This document shows, piece after piece, positions 1 to 6,399 of a stretch of 9,911 nucleotides of DNA; the first letter of the stretch is position 1; each line of letters begins with the position of its first letter. The position numbers and the translations under genes were made by a program. Source of the DNA: an uncultured Prevotella sp. (lineage in GTDB: Bacteria > Bacteroidota > Bacteroidia > Bacteroidales > Bacteroidaceae); assembly GCA_937892695.1 (NCBI GenBank), contig CALBJK010000094.1, positions 1 through 9,911 on the forward strand, in the 5' to 3' direction. Under the pieces are notes generated by a model. That model was not told where the DNA came from, did not search any database, and saw only the letters and a list, made by a program, of their open reading frames with translations.

Positions 1-1
1 T

Positions 2-169
2 ATGAAATATGAGTTTTTGGGAAATAACAAGGTGATTTTAAATGAAAGAGCCGTGCGTATTTTACGTCTGAAAAATGCAATGTGTAGTTTGTATTTTATG
101 CCAGATAACCACTCCACAAACGAAATTATGCGGATGGATTCATTTCAAAAGGAGAGTGTCTCAAAATGA
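2..169 (+). CDS. doubtful small ORF, 55 codons, may be the 3' end of a gene lying to the left
   Basis: An open frame runs from ATG at 2 to TGA at 167-169. Because the window starts one base earlier, it could equally be the tail of a longer gene. The translated peptide begins MKYEFLGNNKVI and ends QKESVSK. I recognise no domain, membrane segment or family. No promoter or ribosome site can be judged. Its stop overlaps the start of the next small ORF in an ATGA arrangement, which is typical of translational coupling but can arise by chance. The surrounding DNA is AT-rich and otherwise non-coding. This may be decayed sequence rather than a gene. Confidence 0.2.
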   Translation: MKYEFLGNNKVILNERAVRILRLKNAMCSLYFMPDNHSTNEIMRMDSFQKESVSK

Positions 170-336
170 TTGATCATGTAAATTACGGTGTATGCCCTTT
201 CTCTTTATCGATTAACAATGTTGATTCACCCTCCTACTGCGGATGTTTACGAAAGAATGATACCCAGAACAGCCACTTACGGATTGTAAGCTCTTTTTCA
301 TATTTTCCAGATTCTGAAGGTACGGAAACGGTATAA
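166..336 (+). CDS. doubtful small ORF, 56 codons, ATGA-coupled to the preceding one
   Basis: The frame runs from ATG at 166 to TAA at 334-336 and overlaps the previous stop by ATGA. A GGAGAG sequence at 151-156 lies nine bases before the ATG, a reasonable Shine-Dalgarno spacing. The peptide starts MIDHVNYGVCPFSL. It has three cysteines and many serines and asparagines, but no recognisable domain or signal peptide. Amino-acid use looks more like translated non-coding DNA than a conserved protein. Listed because start, ribosome site and coupling are all present; I doubt that it is expressed. Confidence 0.18.
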   Translation: MIDHVNYGVCPFSLSINNVDSPSYCGCLRKNDTQNSHLRIVSSFSYFPDSEGTETV

Positions 337-350
337 AGGTTCGTGCCAAG

Positions 351-415
351 TCGTCATTTCTGTCGTTTTTCCCAGCAACTCCCATCGGGCGATGAAAATA
401 CGCGAAATATGACGA
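351..415. repeat. imperfect long hairpin (dyad) in non-coding DNA
   Basis: The outer arms TCGTCAT (351-357) and ATGACGA (409-415) are perfect complements. Inside them, 364-371 (CGTTTTTC) pairs with 394-402 apart from one bulged base. An inner CATC (383-386) pairs with GATG (391-394) around GGGC. The left arm carries an unpaired stretch at about 372-382. It could be a structured RNA, a decayed terminator or a dispersed repeat. No T-run follows on the plus strand, so a simple terminator is unlikely. Confidence 0.35.
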
Positions 416-562
416 TTTGAGGTATAAAATAGGAGGGCTTGATAATCAGACAGTTATGGACCTATTATAAAAAATGATGGTCCGAAACGGCTGAAAATGG
501 GTCGAAAAACGAGGAAAATTACGTTTTTTTTACCGACAAAACAGGTCGAACAGAGTCGCGAA

Positions 563-613
563 ATGCCGCATTTCAGACTCTAATATGCGGCATATTGCAT
601 CACAGAACGATGC
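563..613. repeat. double-hairpin module, left copy
   Basis: Hairpin 1 has a perfect 9-bp stem, ATGCCGCAT (563-571) and ATGCGGCAT (585-593), around a 13-nt loop. Hairpin 2 follows after three bases: GCATC (597-601) and GATGC (609-613) around a 7-nt loop. Positions 565-613 align without gaps to 2456-2504, past the end of the AAA/PD-(D/E)XK gene, at 36 of 49 bases. Most differences fall in the loops and linker, so the stems are conserved. It has no poly-T tail here, unlike the right copy. It resembles a REP-type repeat. Confidence 0.6.
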
Positions 614-802
614 TTTTCAGAAAACGAAAGGCTCACGGTGGCAACGGAACGACGATATTTACATTAGTTAACCTCTATTTCACGATTTCTTTTTATCAAG
701 AATTTTTACTCAAAAACAGCTTTTTTGAACGGTTACAAATTGAAAGTAGGGTGACACCGCTTTCCTTTATGTTTGTGTATATTTGAGGATGAAAGTGTTT
801 TG

Positions 803-834
803 TTTGCAGGTATGAGAATATTTGCTTATCTTCG
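803..834 (+). promoter_or_regulatory. Bacteroidota-type promoter of the AAA/PD-(D/E)XK gene
   Basis: A TTTG box (803-806) is followed after 20 nt by TATCTTCG (827-834), one base away from the consensus -7 box TAnnTTTG. The transcript would start near 840, giving a leader of about 20 nt before the ATG at 861. Assignment rests on consensus and spacing only. Confidence 0.6.
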
Positions 835-860
835 CAGTATAAACCAATATTGACGGCATT

Positions 861-2429
861 ATGGAGCGATGCAGAAAACTTTACCCTTTAGGGATTCAGA
901 CCTTCGAGAAAATCCGCGAAGGCAATTTCTTGTACATTGACAAGACCGAATACATATACCGGCTTGCATCCTCTGATGCTACGTATGTATTTTTGAGCCG
1001 TCCCCGCAGGTTCGGGAAGTCTCTGTTCGTTTCGACGCTTCACAGCTATTTCTCCGGGCGCAGGGATTTGTTTAAGGGCTTGGCCATTGAGAAACTGGAG
1101 AAGGACTGGACGGAATATCCTGTGTTGCACTTTGACATGAGCCTGGGCAAGCACATGGACAAGGACAGGCTGGAAACCTACTTGTGTAATCAGCTGGCAG
1201 ATAAGGAAACCGAGTATGGTATAACGAATCCTGTCGACGGAGCAAATAACCGTCTGACAAACCTGATTATTGCCGCTTATAAAAAGACCTGGAAGAAAGT
1301 CGTTGTTCTCATTGACGAATATGACGCGCCGTTGCTCGATGTCGTACACGAGGAACAGAATCTGCCCGTACTGCGCGATGTGATGCGCAATTTCTACAGT
1401 CCGTTGAAAGGCTGCGACCCTTATCTGCGTTTCGTCTTCCTCACCGGTATCACGAAGTTCTCACAGCTTAGCATCTTCAGCGAACTGAACAATATCGATA
1501 ACATTAGTATGGACGAGAGCTATGCTGCCGTATGCGGCATAACCGAGGAGGAAATGCAGACACAGATGGACAACGACCTGAATCTGCTGGCTGAAAAGAT
1601 GAAGCTCACGAGAGAAGAGGTCTTGAAGAAGCTGAAAGAAAACTATGACGGTTATCATTTCACATGGCCGTCTCCGGACATTTACAATCCTTTCAGTCTG
1701 CTAACGGCATTGTCGAAGGGAAAATTAGATTCGTACTGGTTCGGTAGTGGTACGCCGACCTATCTGATAGAAATGTTGCGGAAGTATAACGTTCTTCCTC
1801 AACAGATAGGGCCGAGAGAAGCTGTTGCCGCTTCGTTTGATACTCCAACGGAGCGTCTGACCGACATAACGCCCCTGCTTTATCAAAGCGGGTACATTAC
1901 TATCAAGGACTATGACCCAACGGTAGAACTGTACACTTTGGACATTCCGAACAGGGAGGTTCGCGTAGGACTGATGAAGAGTCTGTTGCCAAACTATCTT
2001 GACCGGTACACCATGGACGGTCTTACGACAGTGGCACGTCTATATCGCGCAGTTCTGCATGACGACATGGATGAGGCGTTGCGACTTTTAAAGACGTTCC
2101 TCTCTACTGTTCCGTATTGTGACCATACCGACTACGAAGGCCACTACCAGCAGATGCTCTATGTGATTTTCAGCATACTCGGTATGTACACCGACGTTGA
2201 GGTACGAACGCCTCGGGGCAGGGTTGATGTCGTGCTTCGGGCACCACACACTTTATATATTATAGAGCTGAAGCTGGACAAGGGCGCAGGCGTGGCAATG
2301 AACCAGATAGATTTGAAACAATATCCGGAGCGTTTCCGTCTGTACGGACTACCAATTGTCAAAGTGGGCATCAGTTTTGACAGCGAGACGCATACGCTTG
2401 GAGAGTGGAAAATTGCCAATTATAGATAA
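861..2429 (+). CDS. AAA-ATPase-like / PD-(D/E)XK nuclease domain protein
   Basis: A 522-aa protein of the family expanded in Bacteroidota that joins an N-terminal AAA-ATPase-like domain (Pfam AAA-ATPase_like, about residues 5-205) to a C-terminal PD-(D/E)XK domain (PDDEXK_9 type, about 420-515). The phosphate-binding loop reads SRPRRFGKS (46-54): GKS is kept but the leading glycine of a classical Walker A is replaced. Walker B is VLIDEYD (149-155), and LTGITKF (194-200) sits where sensor 1 is expected. The nuclease core appears intact, with D456, E469 and K471 (IIELKL) and a downstream QIDLKQY (482-488). Length and N-terminus (YPLGIQTFEKI, YIDKT) are as usual for the family, so the start at 861 is sound. 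No signal peptide or membrane segment is visible. The biological role is not established; defence, mobile-element or nucleic-acid processing roles are guesses. It is the only plus-strand protein gene of substance here and lies between two related double-hairpin repeats. Confidence 0.9.
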   Translation: MERCRKLYPLGIQTFEKIREGNFLYIDKTEYIYRLASSDATYVFLSRPRRFGKSLFVSTLHSYFSGRRDLFKGLAIEKLEKDWTEYPVLHFDMSLGKHMDKDRLETYLCNQLADKETEYGITNPVDGANNRLTNLIIAAYKKTWKKVVVLIDEYDAPLLDVVHEEQNLPVLRDVMRNFYSPLKGCDPYLRFVFLTGITKFSQLSIFSELNNIDNISMDESYAAVCGITEEEMQTQMDNDLNLLAEKMKLTREEVLKKLKENYDGYHFTWPSPDIYNPFSLLTALSKGKLDSYWFGSGTPTYLIEMLRKYNVLPQQIGPREAVAASFDTPTERLTDITPLLYQSGYITIKDYDPTVELYTLDIPNREVRVGLMKSLLPNYLDRYTMDGLTTVARLYRAVLHDDMDEALRLLKTFLSTVPYCDHTDYEGHYQQMLYVIFSILGMYTDVEVRTPRGRVDVVLRAPHTLYIIELKLDKGAGVAMNQIDLKQYPERFRLYGLPIVKVGISFDSETHTLGEWKIANYR

Positions 2430-2450
2430 AAATGGTATTGTCCATAACAC

Positions 2451-2487
2451 AAAAAGCCGCATTCCGAACTTAGGAATGCGGCTTTTT
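2451..2487. terminator. strong bidirectional Rho-independent terminator
   Basis: A perfect 15-bp stem (2451-2465 with 2473-2487) encloses the 7-nt loop GAACTTA. The GC-rich core GCCGCATTCC is bordered by A5 on the left and T5 on the right, so a U-tract follows on either strand. It serves the convergent ends of the plus-strand AAA/PD-(D/E)XK gene (stop at 2429) and the minus-strand cdsA (stop at 2531). Confidence 0.92.
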
Positions 2488-2504
2488 GCATCATCAAACG
2501 ATGC
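2456..2504. repeat. double-hairpin module, right copy
   Basis: Contains the core of the terminator stem (GCCGCATTCC/GGAATGCGGC) and then a second hairpin, GCATC (2488-2492) and GATGC (2500-2504), around a 7-nt loop. It aligns gap-free to 565-613 at 36 of 49 positions and in the same orientation. Here hairpin 1 has been extended into a working bidirectional terminator, whereas the left copy lacks the poly-A/T borders. The pair brackets the AAA/PD-(D/E)XK gene and its promoter. Confidence 0.6.
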
Positions 2505-2530
2505 GTATCTAAAAATGCGAAGCTTTGTTT

Positions 2531-3442
2531 TCAGAAGAGAGTCAGCGTATAGAGGTAGACCACAGACGCAGGCATGGCCATGAGTGACGAGTCGAAACGG
2601 TCGAGCATACCTCCGTGTCCGGGCAGAATGTTGCCGCTGTCCTTTATGCCGAGGGTGCGTTTGAAGAGCGACTCGACAAGGTCGCCCCATGTACCGAAGA
2701 ACATGACAACCAGTCCGAGACCTATCCACTGGGGAATTGACAAATGAAGGATGGGGTCGGTGGTAGAATAGTTTGTCTCGTACCATCCTGTCAGTGCGGC
2801 TACGACAATGACTAGCAGACCTCCGCCGATGCTGCCCTCCCAACTCTTTCCGGGACTGATGCGTGGAAACAGCTTGTGGCGGCCCAGAAGTGAGCCGGTG
2901 CAGTAGGCACCGGTGTCGTTGGCCCAAAGGAAGACAAATACGCTTAGGGGCAGGAGATAGTTGTAGTAGGTCTGGCCTCCGGCTTCGTTGAAGGCCAGAA
3001 TGTTGATGGTGGAGAAGGGTAGGGCGATATACATCTGCGAGAGCATGGTGTAGGCCCAGTTGTTTATAGGATTGGGCTTCTTGGCATACAGTTCGCTTAT
3101 GAACAGATAGACCACTGTGAGCAGATAGGGAATGAAGACAGCCGAAGGTGTCAGCTCGCTACAGAATCCGGCTACGGCAAGAAACAGGTAAACGCCCGCT
3201 GCGGTAGATATGAAGCGGTTGACGCTGACGTTCCTTATCTCGTTGACAAGGCCGGTATACTCCCATACGGTGAGTCCGGTGACGAGGGCGAAGAGGAATA
3301 TCATGCCTTCAGGACGCATGAAGCTTGTCACCACAACTGCCACAAACAGCACTCCGGTGATGCTCCGTGTGATGAGGTTTTTTACTTTCGCGTTCTTTGC
3401 CTCTGCCTTTTGGACAATGCCGTTGTTCTCAGTTTCGCTCAT
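2531..3442 (-). CDS. cdsA: phosphatidate cytidylyltransferase (CDP-diacylglycerol synthase)
   Basis: Makes CDP-diacylglycerol from phosphatidic acid and CTP at the inner membrane, the branch point to phosphatidylethanolamine and the anionic phospholipids. The 303-aa product has multiple hydrophobic segments, the first at about 28-60. A conserved ANDTGAYCTGSLLG stretch lies near 172-186, followed by RISPGKSWEGSIGG. The full CdsA family signature spans residues 258-285: S-LFKR, then KD, then LPGHGGMLDRFDS, with both catalytic-site aspartates present. Length is typical. The ATG at 3442 lies 12 nt after the ftsH stop, so the gene is almost certainly the last of the rsfS-ftsH-cdsA operon. It has no promoter of its own that I can see. 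The end (TGA at 2531-2533) is just upstream of the bidirectional terminator. A short charged N-terminal tail (about 1-22) precedes the first membrane helix. Confidence 0.96.
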   Translation of the reverse strand: MSETENNGIVQKAEAKNAKVKNLITRSITGVLFVAVVVTSFMRPEGMIFLFALVTGLTVWEYTGLVNEIRNVSVNRFISTAAGVYLFLAVAGFCSELTPSAVFIPYLLTVVYLFISELYAKKPNPINNWAYTMLSQMYIALPFSTINILAFNEAGGQTYYNYLLPLSVFVFLWANDTGAYCTGSLLGRHKLFPRISPGKSWEGSIGGGLLVIVVAALTGWYETNYSTTDPILHLSIPQWIGLGLVVMFFGTWGDLVESLFKRTLGIKDSGNILPGHGGMLDRFDSSLMAMPASVVYLYTLTLF

Positions 3443-3454
3443 AGTTGTCGACTT

Positions 3455-5668
3455 TTAGTCTTTTTCTGTCGTGTCTTTTTCCTTCTTGTCTGTAGTAGCT
3501 GCGGTTTCCGAAACTTTGCTGTTATCGGCAGTGTCGGTCTGTGTCGCGCCTTTTCTGCCGGCAGTGTCGGTCATCTCGGCTTTGCCTTTGTTGGTCTTGG
3601 CATCAGTCTTGACATTGCTGTCAGAACTGTCAGCAACATGTTCCTGTACTTTGTTTCCCTTGTTTTCAATCATCTTTTCGTGCTCAGCCTGAGCTGCCTT
3701 GACAGCATCGGGCATGTCTTCGAGCTTAGGTGCCTCTTCTTCCATTATTTCTTCGGAACGGCTCACCCACGGACGTTTGCCGAAAATCTTTTCTACATCC
3801 TCGGCGAATATCACTTCACGAGAAAGGAGCAATTCGGCGAGTTTCTGGTGCCCTTCTTTGTGTTCCATCAGTATGTTCTTGGCACGTACATACTGTTCGT
3901 TGACCATCTTGAGCACTTCGTCATCGATTATCTTGGCTGTTGTCTCAGAATATGGGCGCTGGAACTGGTATTCGGAGTTGTTGTAATAGCAGATATTTGG
4001 CAGCTTGTCGCTCATTCCTGCGTAGGCCACCATTCCGAACGCGCTCTTTGTGGCTCGTTCGAGGTCGTTCATAGCTCCGGTAGAGATGTGTCCGGTACAT
4101 AGCTCTTCGGCTGCTCGGCCTCCGAGCAGGGCGCACATTTCGTCGAGCATCTGTTCCTTGGTTGTTATCTGTCGTTCTTCGGGCAGATACCATGCAGCTC
4201 CGAGAGCGCGTCCACGTGGTACGATGCTCACCTTGACAAGAGGGTTCGCATGTTCGCAGAACCATGACACCGTAGCATGGCCGGCCTCGTGCAGGGCTAT
4301 GGTCTTCTTTTCCTCGGCAGTCATCACCTTGGTCTTCTTTTCCAGACCTCCGATGATACGGTCGACAGCATCAAGGAAGTCTTGCTTGCCGACGGCATGT
4401 TTGTTGTTGCGGGCAGCTATCAAGGCAGCCTCGTTGCACACGTTGGCAATGTCGGCGCCGGAGAATCCCGGAGTCTGACGGGCAAGAAAATCGATGTCGA
4501 CAGTGTCGTCTGTCTTGACCGACTTGAGGTGAACCTGGAATATCTCCTTGCGTTCTGTGAGGTCGGGTAGGTCGACGTTAATCTGCCGGTCGAATCGTCC
4601 TGCTCTCAGAAGGGCCTTGTCGAGCATGTCGGCACGGTTGGTGGCAGCGAGTATTATTACGCCGCTGTTGGTGCCGAAGCCGTCCATTTCGGTAAGCAAG
4701 GCGTTGAGGGTGTTCTCCCGTTCGTCGTTGCCCCCCATGGCCGGGTTCTTGCTTCTTGCTCGTCCTATGGCATCGATTTCGTCGATGAAGATGATGCACG
4801 GAGCTTTCTCTTTGGCCTGACGGAACAGATCGCGCACACGGCTGGCACCGATGCCGACAAACATTTCGACAAAGTCGGAACCGCTCATGGAGAAGAACGG
4901 CACTCCGGCCTCGCCGGCTACGGCTTTGGCCAGAAGGGTCTTTCCTGTTCCTGGAGGGCCTATGAGCAGTGCGCCGCGTGGAATCTTGCCTCCCAGTTCG
5001 GTGTATTTCTGTGGATGTTTGAGGAACTCGACAATCTCTTCTACCTCTTGCTTGGCTCCGGCCTGTCCTGCTACGTCCTTGAACGTCACCCCGATGTCGT
5101 TGCCTTTCTCGTACATTTTGGCACGGCTCTTGCCCACGTTGAACATTCCTCCGCCTGCCTGTCCGCCGCTCATACGGCGCATCAGGAACATCCATATTGC
5201 TATGATGAGGATGAACGGTCCGATATTGATGAGAATGTTGATGAGCATGTTGCCCTTGTTGTTCTCGTAACTGTAGTCGGCTATTTTCCCGGCCTTGCGG
5301 GCTTTGGCAAGATACTTGTCAAGCTCGTCAACCGAACCGTACTCTACTGAGACGAACGGCTCCTTGCCGAGCTGTTTGGCATCGACATTGAACACGTCGC
5401 GTAAGTTCTGGGGCTTGACATACATTTTCAGCGTGCTTTCGTCTTTGTTTACTACGACGCTTTTGGCGTATCCTTTGGCTACGTACTCCTGAAATTTGGT
5501 GTAGGAAGCCTCTTGGCTCGCTGAAGCCCCTCCACCCAGAGCGTTGCCGCCTCCGGTGAAGAAGAGAATGAACAGGGTCACAAGTACAATGCCGTAGATC
5601 CAACCCATGTTGAACCGTGGCATCTTCGGTTGGTTATTGTCGTCTAAAGAATTATTGTTTTTGTCCAT
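3455..5668 (-). CDS. ftsH: ATP-dependent zinc metalloprotease FtsH
   Basis: Membrane-anchored AAA+ protease that extracts and degrades membrane and regulatory proteins as a hexamer. The 737-aa chain has a short cytoplasmic N-terminus, a first membrane helix (about 22-40), a periplasmic FtsH extracellular domain (about 45-140) and a second helix (about 142-164). The AAA module carries Walker A GPPGTGKT (237-244), pore motif MFVG (269-272), Walker B IIFIDEID (292-299) and the second region of homology with arginine fingers R355 and R358. The M41 zinc site is HEAGH (460-464), with D535 in TGAMNDLERAT as the likely third ligand. Catalytic parts are complete. A charged, Thr/Lys/Asp-rich tail of about 100 residues (640-737) makes it longer than the 644-aa E. 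coli enzyme and looks disordered. It lies 48 nt after rsfS and 12 nt before cdsA. Only a weak purine-rich stretch (AAGAAAG) precedes the ATG, as is common in Bacteroidota. Confidence 0.98.
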   Translation of the reverse strand: MDKNNNSLDDNNQPKMPRFNMGWIYGIVLVTLFILFFTGGGNALGGGASASQEASYTKFQEYVAKGYAKSVVVNKDESTLKMYVKPQNLRDVFNVDAKQLGKEPFVSVEYGSVDELDKYLAKARKAGKIADYSYENNKGNMLINILINIGPFILIIAIWMFLMRRMSGGQAGGGMFNVGKSRAKMYEKGNDIGVTFKDVAGQAGAKQEVEEIVEFLKHPQKYTELGGKIPRGALLIGPPGTGKTLLAKAVAGEAGVPFFSMSGSDFVEMFVGIGASRVRDLFRQAKEKAPCIIFIDEIDAIGRARSKNPAMGGNDERENTLNALLTEMDGFGTNSGVIILAATNRADMLDKALLRAGRFDRQINVDLPDLTERKEIFQVHLKSVKTDDTVDIDFLARQTPGFSGADIANVCNEAALIAARNNKHAVGKQDFLDAVDRIIGGLEKKTKVMTAEEKKTIALHEAGHATVSWFCEHANPLVKVSIVPRGRALGAAWYLPEERQITTKEQMLDEMCALLGGRAAEELCTGHISTGAMNDLERATKSAFGMVAYAGMSDKLPNICYYNNSEYQFQRPYSETTAKIIDDEVLKMVNEQYVRAKNILMEHKEGHQKLAELLLSREVIFAEDVEKIFGKRPWVSRSEEIMEEEAPKLEDMPDAVKAAQAEHEKMIENKGNKVQEHVADSSDSNVKTDAKTNKGKAEMTDTAGRKGATQTDTADNSKVSETAATTDKKEKDTTEKD

Positions 5669-5716
5669 AATGCTTTCTTGTTGTTGTCATGCAGTCGTTT
5701 TCTGTGACTGTCATAG

Positions 5717-6076
5717 TCATCCAATATCAGGCAGTCTTGTCAGTTTGGCATCGTCCCAGAGATTTTCCAGGTCGTAGTAGCTGCGTGTTTCGGGCACGAA
5801 TATGTGCACCAGAACATCAGCGTAGTCTATCGCTACCCACTGGCTCAGCCCTAATCCGACTATATTAATAGGCTTTTCGCCGATGACTGTCCTGACTGTA
5901 TCGCCGACAGATTCGGCAATAGCCTCTACCTGGGAGGGCGAGTTGCCCTGGCAAATGACGAAATAGCGGGCTATGGCTCCCTCAATGCCTCCCAAGTCAA
6001 CTATGGTGATGCGTTGTCCTTTTTTCTCTTTTATGCCTTTGGTTATTGTATCAACCAGTCTGTTTGTATGTTCCAT
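5717..6076 (-). CDS. rsfS: ribosomal silencing factor RsfS (Iojap/YbeB family)
   Basis: Binds ribosomal protein uL14 on the large subunit and blocks subunit joining, damping translation in starvation or stationary phase (known for the family). The 119-aa protein is one RsfS domain. Diagnostic residues are VDLGG (26-30), YFVICQGNSPSQVEAI (38-53) and the C-terminal block W...IDYADVLVHIF followed by R.YYDLENLW (about 80-106). Length is typical. The ATG at 6076 is the first codon consistent with the family N-terminus. It is preceded by no clear Shine-Dalgarno sequence, but a good -7 box lies about 45 nt upstream. It heads the operon with ftsH (48-nt gap) and cdsA, coupling a translation factor to a membrane protease and phospholipid synthesis; the order is common in Bacteroidota. 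Confidence 0.96.
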   Translation of the reverse strand: MEHTNRLVDTITKGIKEKKGQRITIVDLGGIEGAIARYFVICQGNSPSQVEAIAESVGDTVRTVIGEKPINIVGLGLSQWVAIDYADVLVHIFVPETRSYYDLENLWDDAKLTRLPDIG

Positions 6077-6119
6077 CAGGGTTTATGTCGTATTACTCTT
6101 AATGTCGTGATTCTTTTGG

Positions 6120-6154
6120 CAAAGTTACACCTAATAATCTGAATAACGTCGAAA
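6120..6154 (-). promoter_or_regulatory. promoter of the rsfS-ftsH-cdsA operon
   Basis: On the minus strand TAACTTTG (6127-6120) is a perfect -7 box TAnnTTTG. The upstream box is weak: TTTC at 6154-6151, with 23 nt between. The transcript would start near 6112, leaving a leader of about 36 nt before the rsfS ATG. It is back-to-back with the tRNA-Gln promoter, with an AT-rich tract (about 6165-6200) between them. Confidence 0.6.
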
Positions 6155-6200
6155 GAAAGTCGCTAATTTGATTTTTTTTAGAAAAAAGTCGGCAAAAATG

Positions 6201-6230
6201 TTTGCAGTTCAGATTTTTTGCGTACCTTTG
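6201..6230 (+). promoter_or_regulatory. promoter of tRNA-Gln
   Basis: TTTG (6201-6204) and TACCTTTG (6223-6230) match both Bacteroidota promoter boxes exactly with 18 nt between. This predicts a start near 6237 and a 5' tRNA leader of about 28 nt to be removed by RNase P. An A/T-rich run just upstream may act as an UP-like element. Confidence 0.75.
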
Positions 6231-6264
6231 CACACGCAAACAAGACAAAAGGATGTCTTATAAT

Positions 6265-6335
6265 TGGGATATGGTGTAATGGTAACACTACAGATTCTGG
6301 TCCTGTCATTCTTGGTTCGAGTCCGAGTATCCCAA
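6265..6335 (+). tRNA. tRNA-Gln, anticodon CTG (reads CAG)
   Basis: The cloverleaf reads as follows. Acceptor arms are TGGGATA and TATCCCA, with discriminator A6335. The D stem is GTG/CAC with TAATGGTAA between. The anticodon arm is ACAGA-TTCTGGT-CCTGT, placing CTG at positions 34-36. The variable loop is CATT and the T arm is CTTGG-TTCGAGT-CCGAG. It is 71 nt long; CCA is not encoded and must be added by the CCA-adding enzyme. The last pair of the anticodon stem (31-39) is A-C rather than a Watson-Crick pair, and the T stem has one G-T wobble. Own promoter and terminator flank it, so it is a single-gene transcription unit. Confidence 0.95.
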
Positions 6336-6344
6336 CGTTTTAGA

Positions 6345-6371
6345 GCACTCTCACAGCGAGAGTGCTTTTTT
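6345..6371 (+). terminator. Rho-independent terminator of tRNA-Gln
   Basis: A perfect 8-bp stem, GCACTCTC (6345-6352) and GAGAGTGC (6358-6365), with a 5-nt loop ACAGC, is followed by six T residues (6366-6371). It lies ten bases after the tRNA. Confidence 0.93.
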
Positions 6372-6399
6372 CATGTCCGTACCAGTGTCGGAAATTATC

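Larger units (their letters stand above)
337..802. other. non-coding stretch upstream of the AAA/PD-(D/E)XK gene
   Basis: No convincing gene lies here. A frame from TTG at 595 to 786 exists, but it starts inside a hairpin, has no ribosome site and looks like chance. The stretch holds an imperfect dyad at 351-415 and the double hairpin at 563-613, both listed separately. There is also a short GGACC/GGTCC dyad around 459-484. The rest is AT-rich with no other structure I can support. Confidence 0.6.

Noticed and set aside
595..786. 63-codon frame starting at TTG
   Set aside because: Starts inside the double-hairpin module with no ribosome site; product not recognisable.
2349..2927. 192-codon minus-strand frame over the cdsA 3' end and the terminator
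   Set aside because: Runs through the bidirectional terminator and overlaps both real genes; composition is of shadow type.
3410..4102. 230-codon plus-strand frame
   Set aside because: Antisense to ftsH; low-complexity hydrophobic product arising from ftsH codon use, no ribosome site, no family resemblance.
4578..5195. 205-codon minus-strand frame
   Set aside because: Same strand as ftsH but shifted; Arg-rich product typical of an out-of-frame read of a real gene. No frameshift in ftsH is needed because its own frame is complete.
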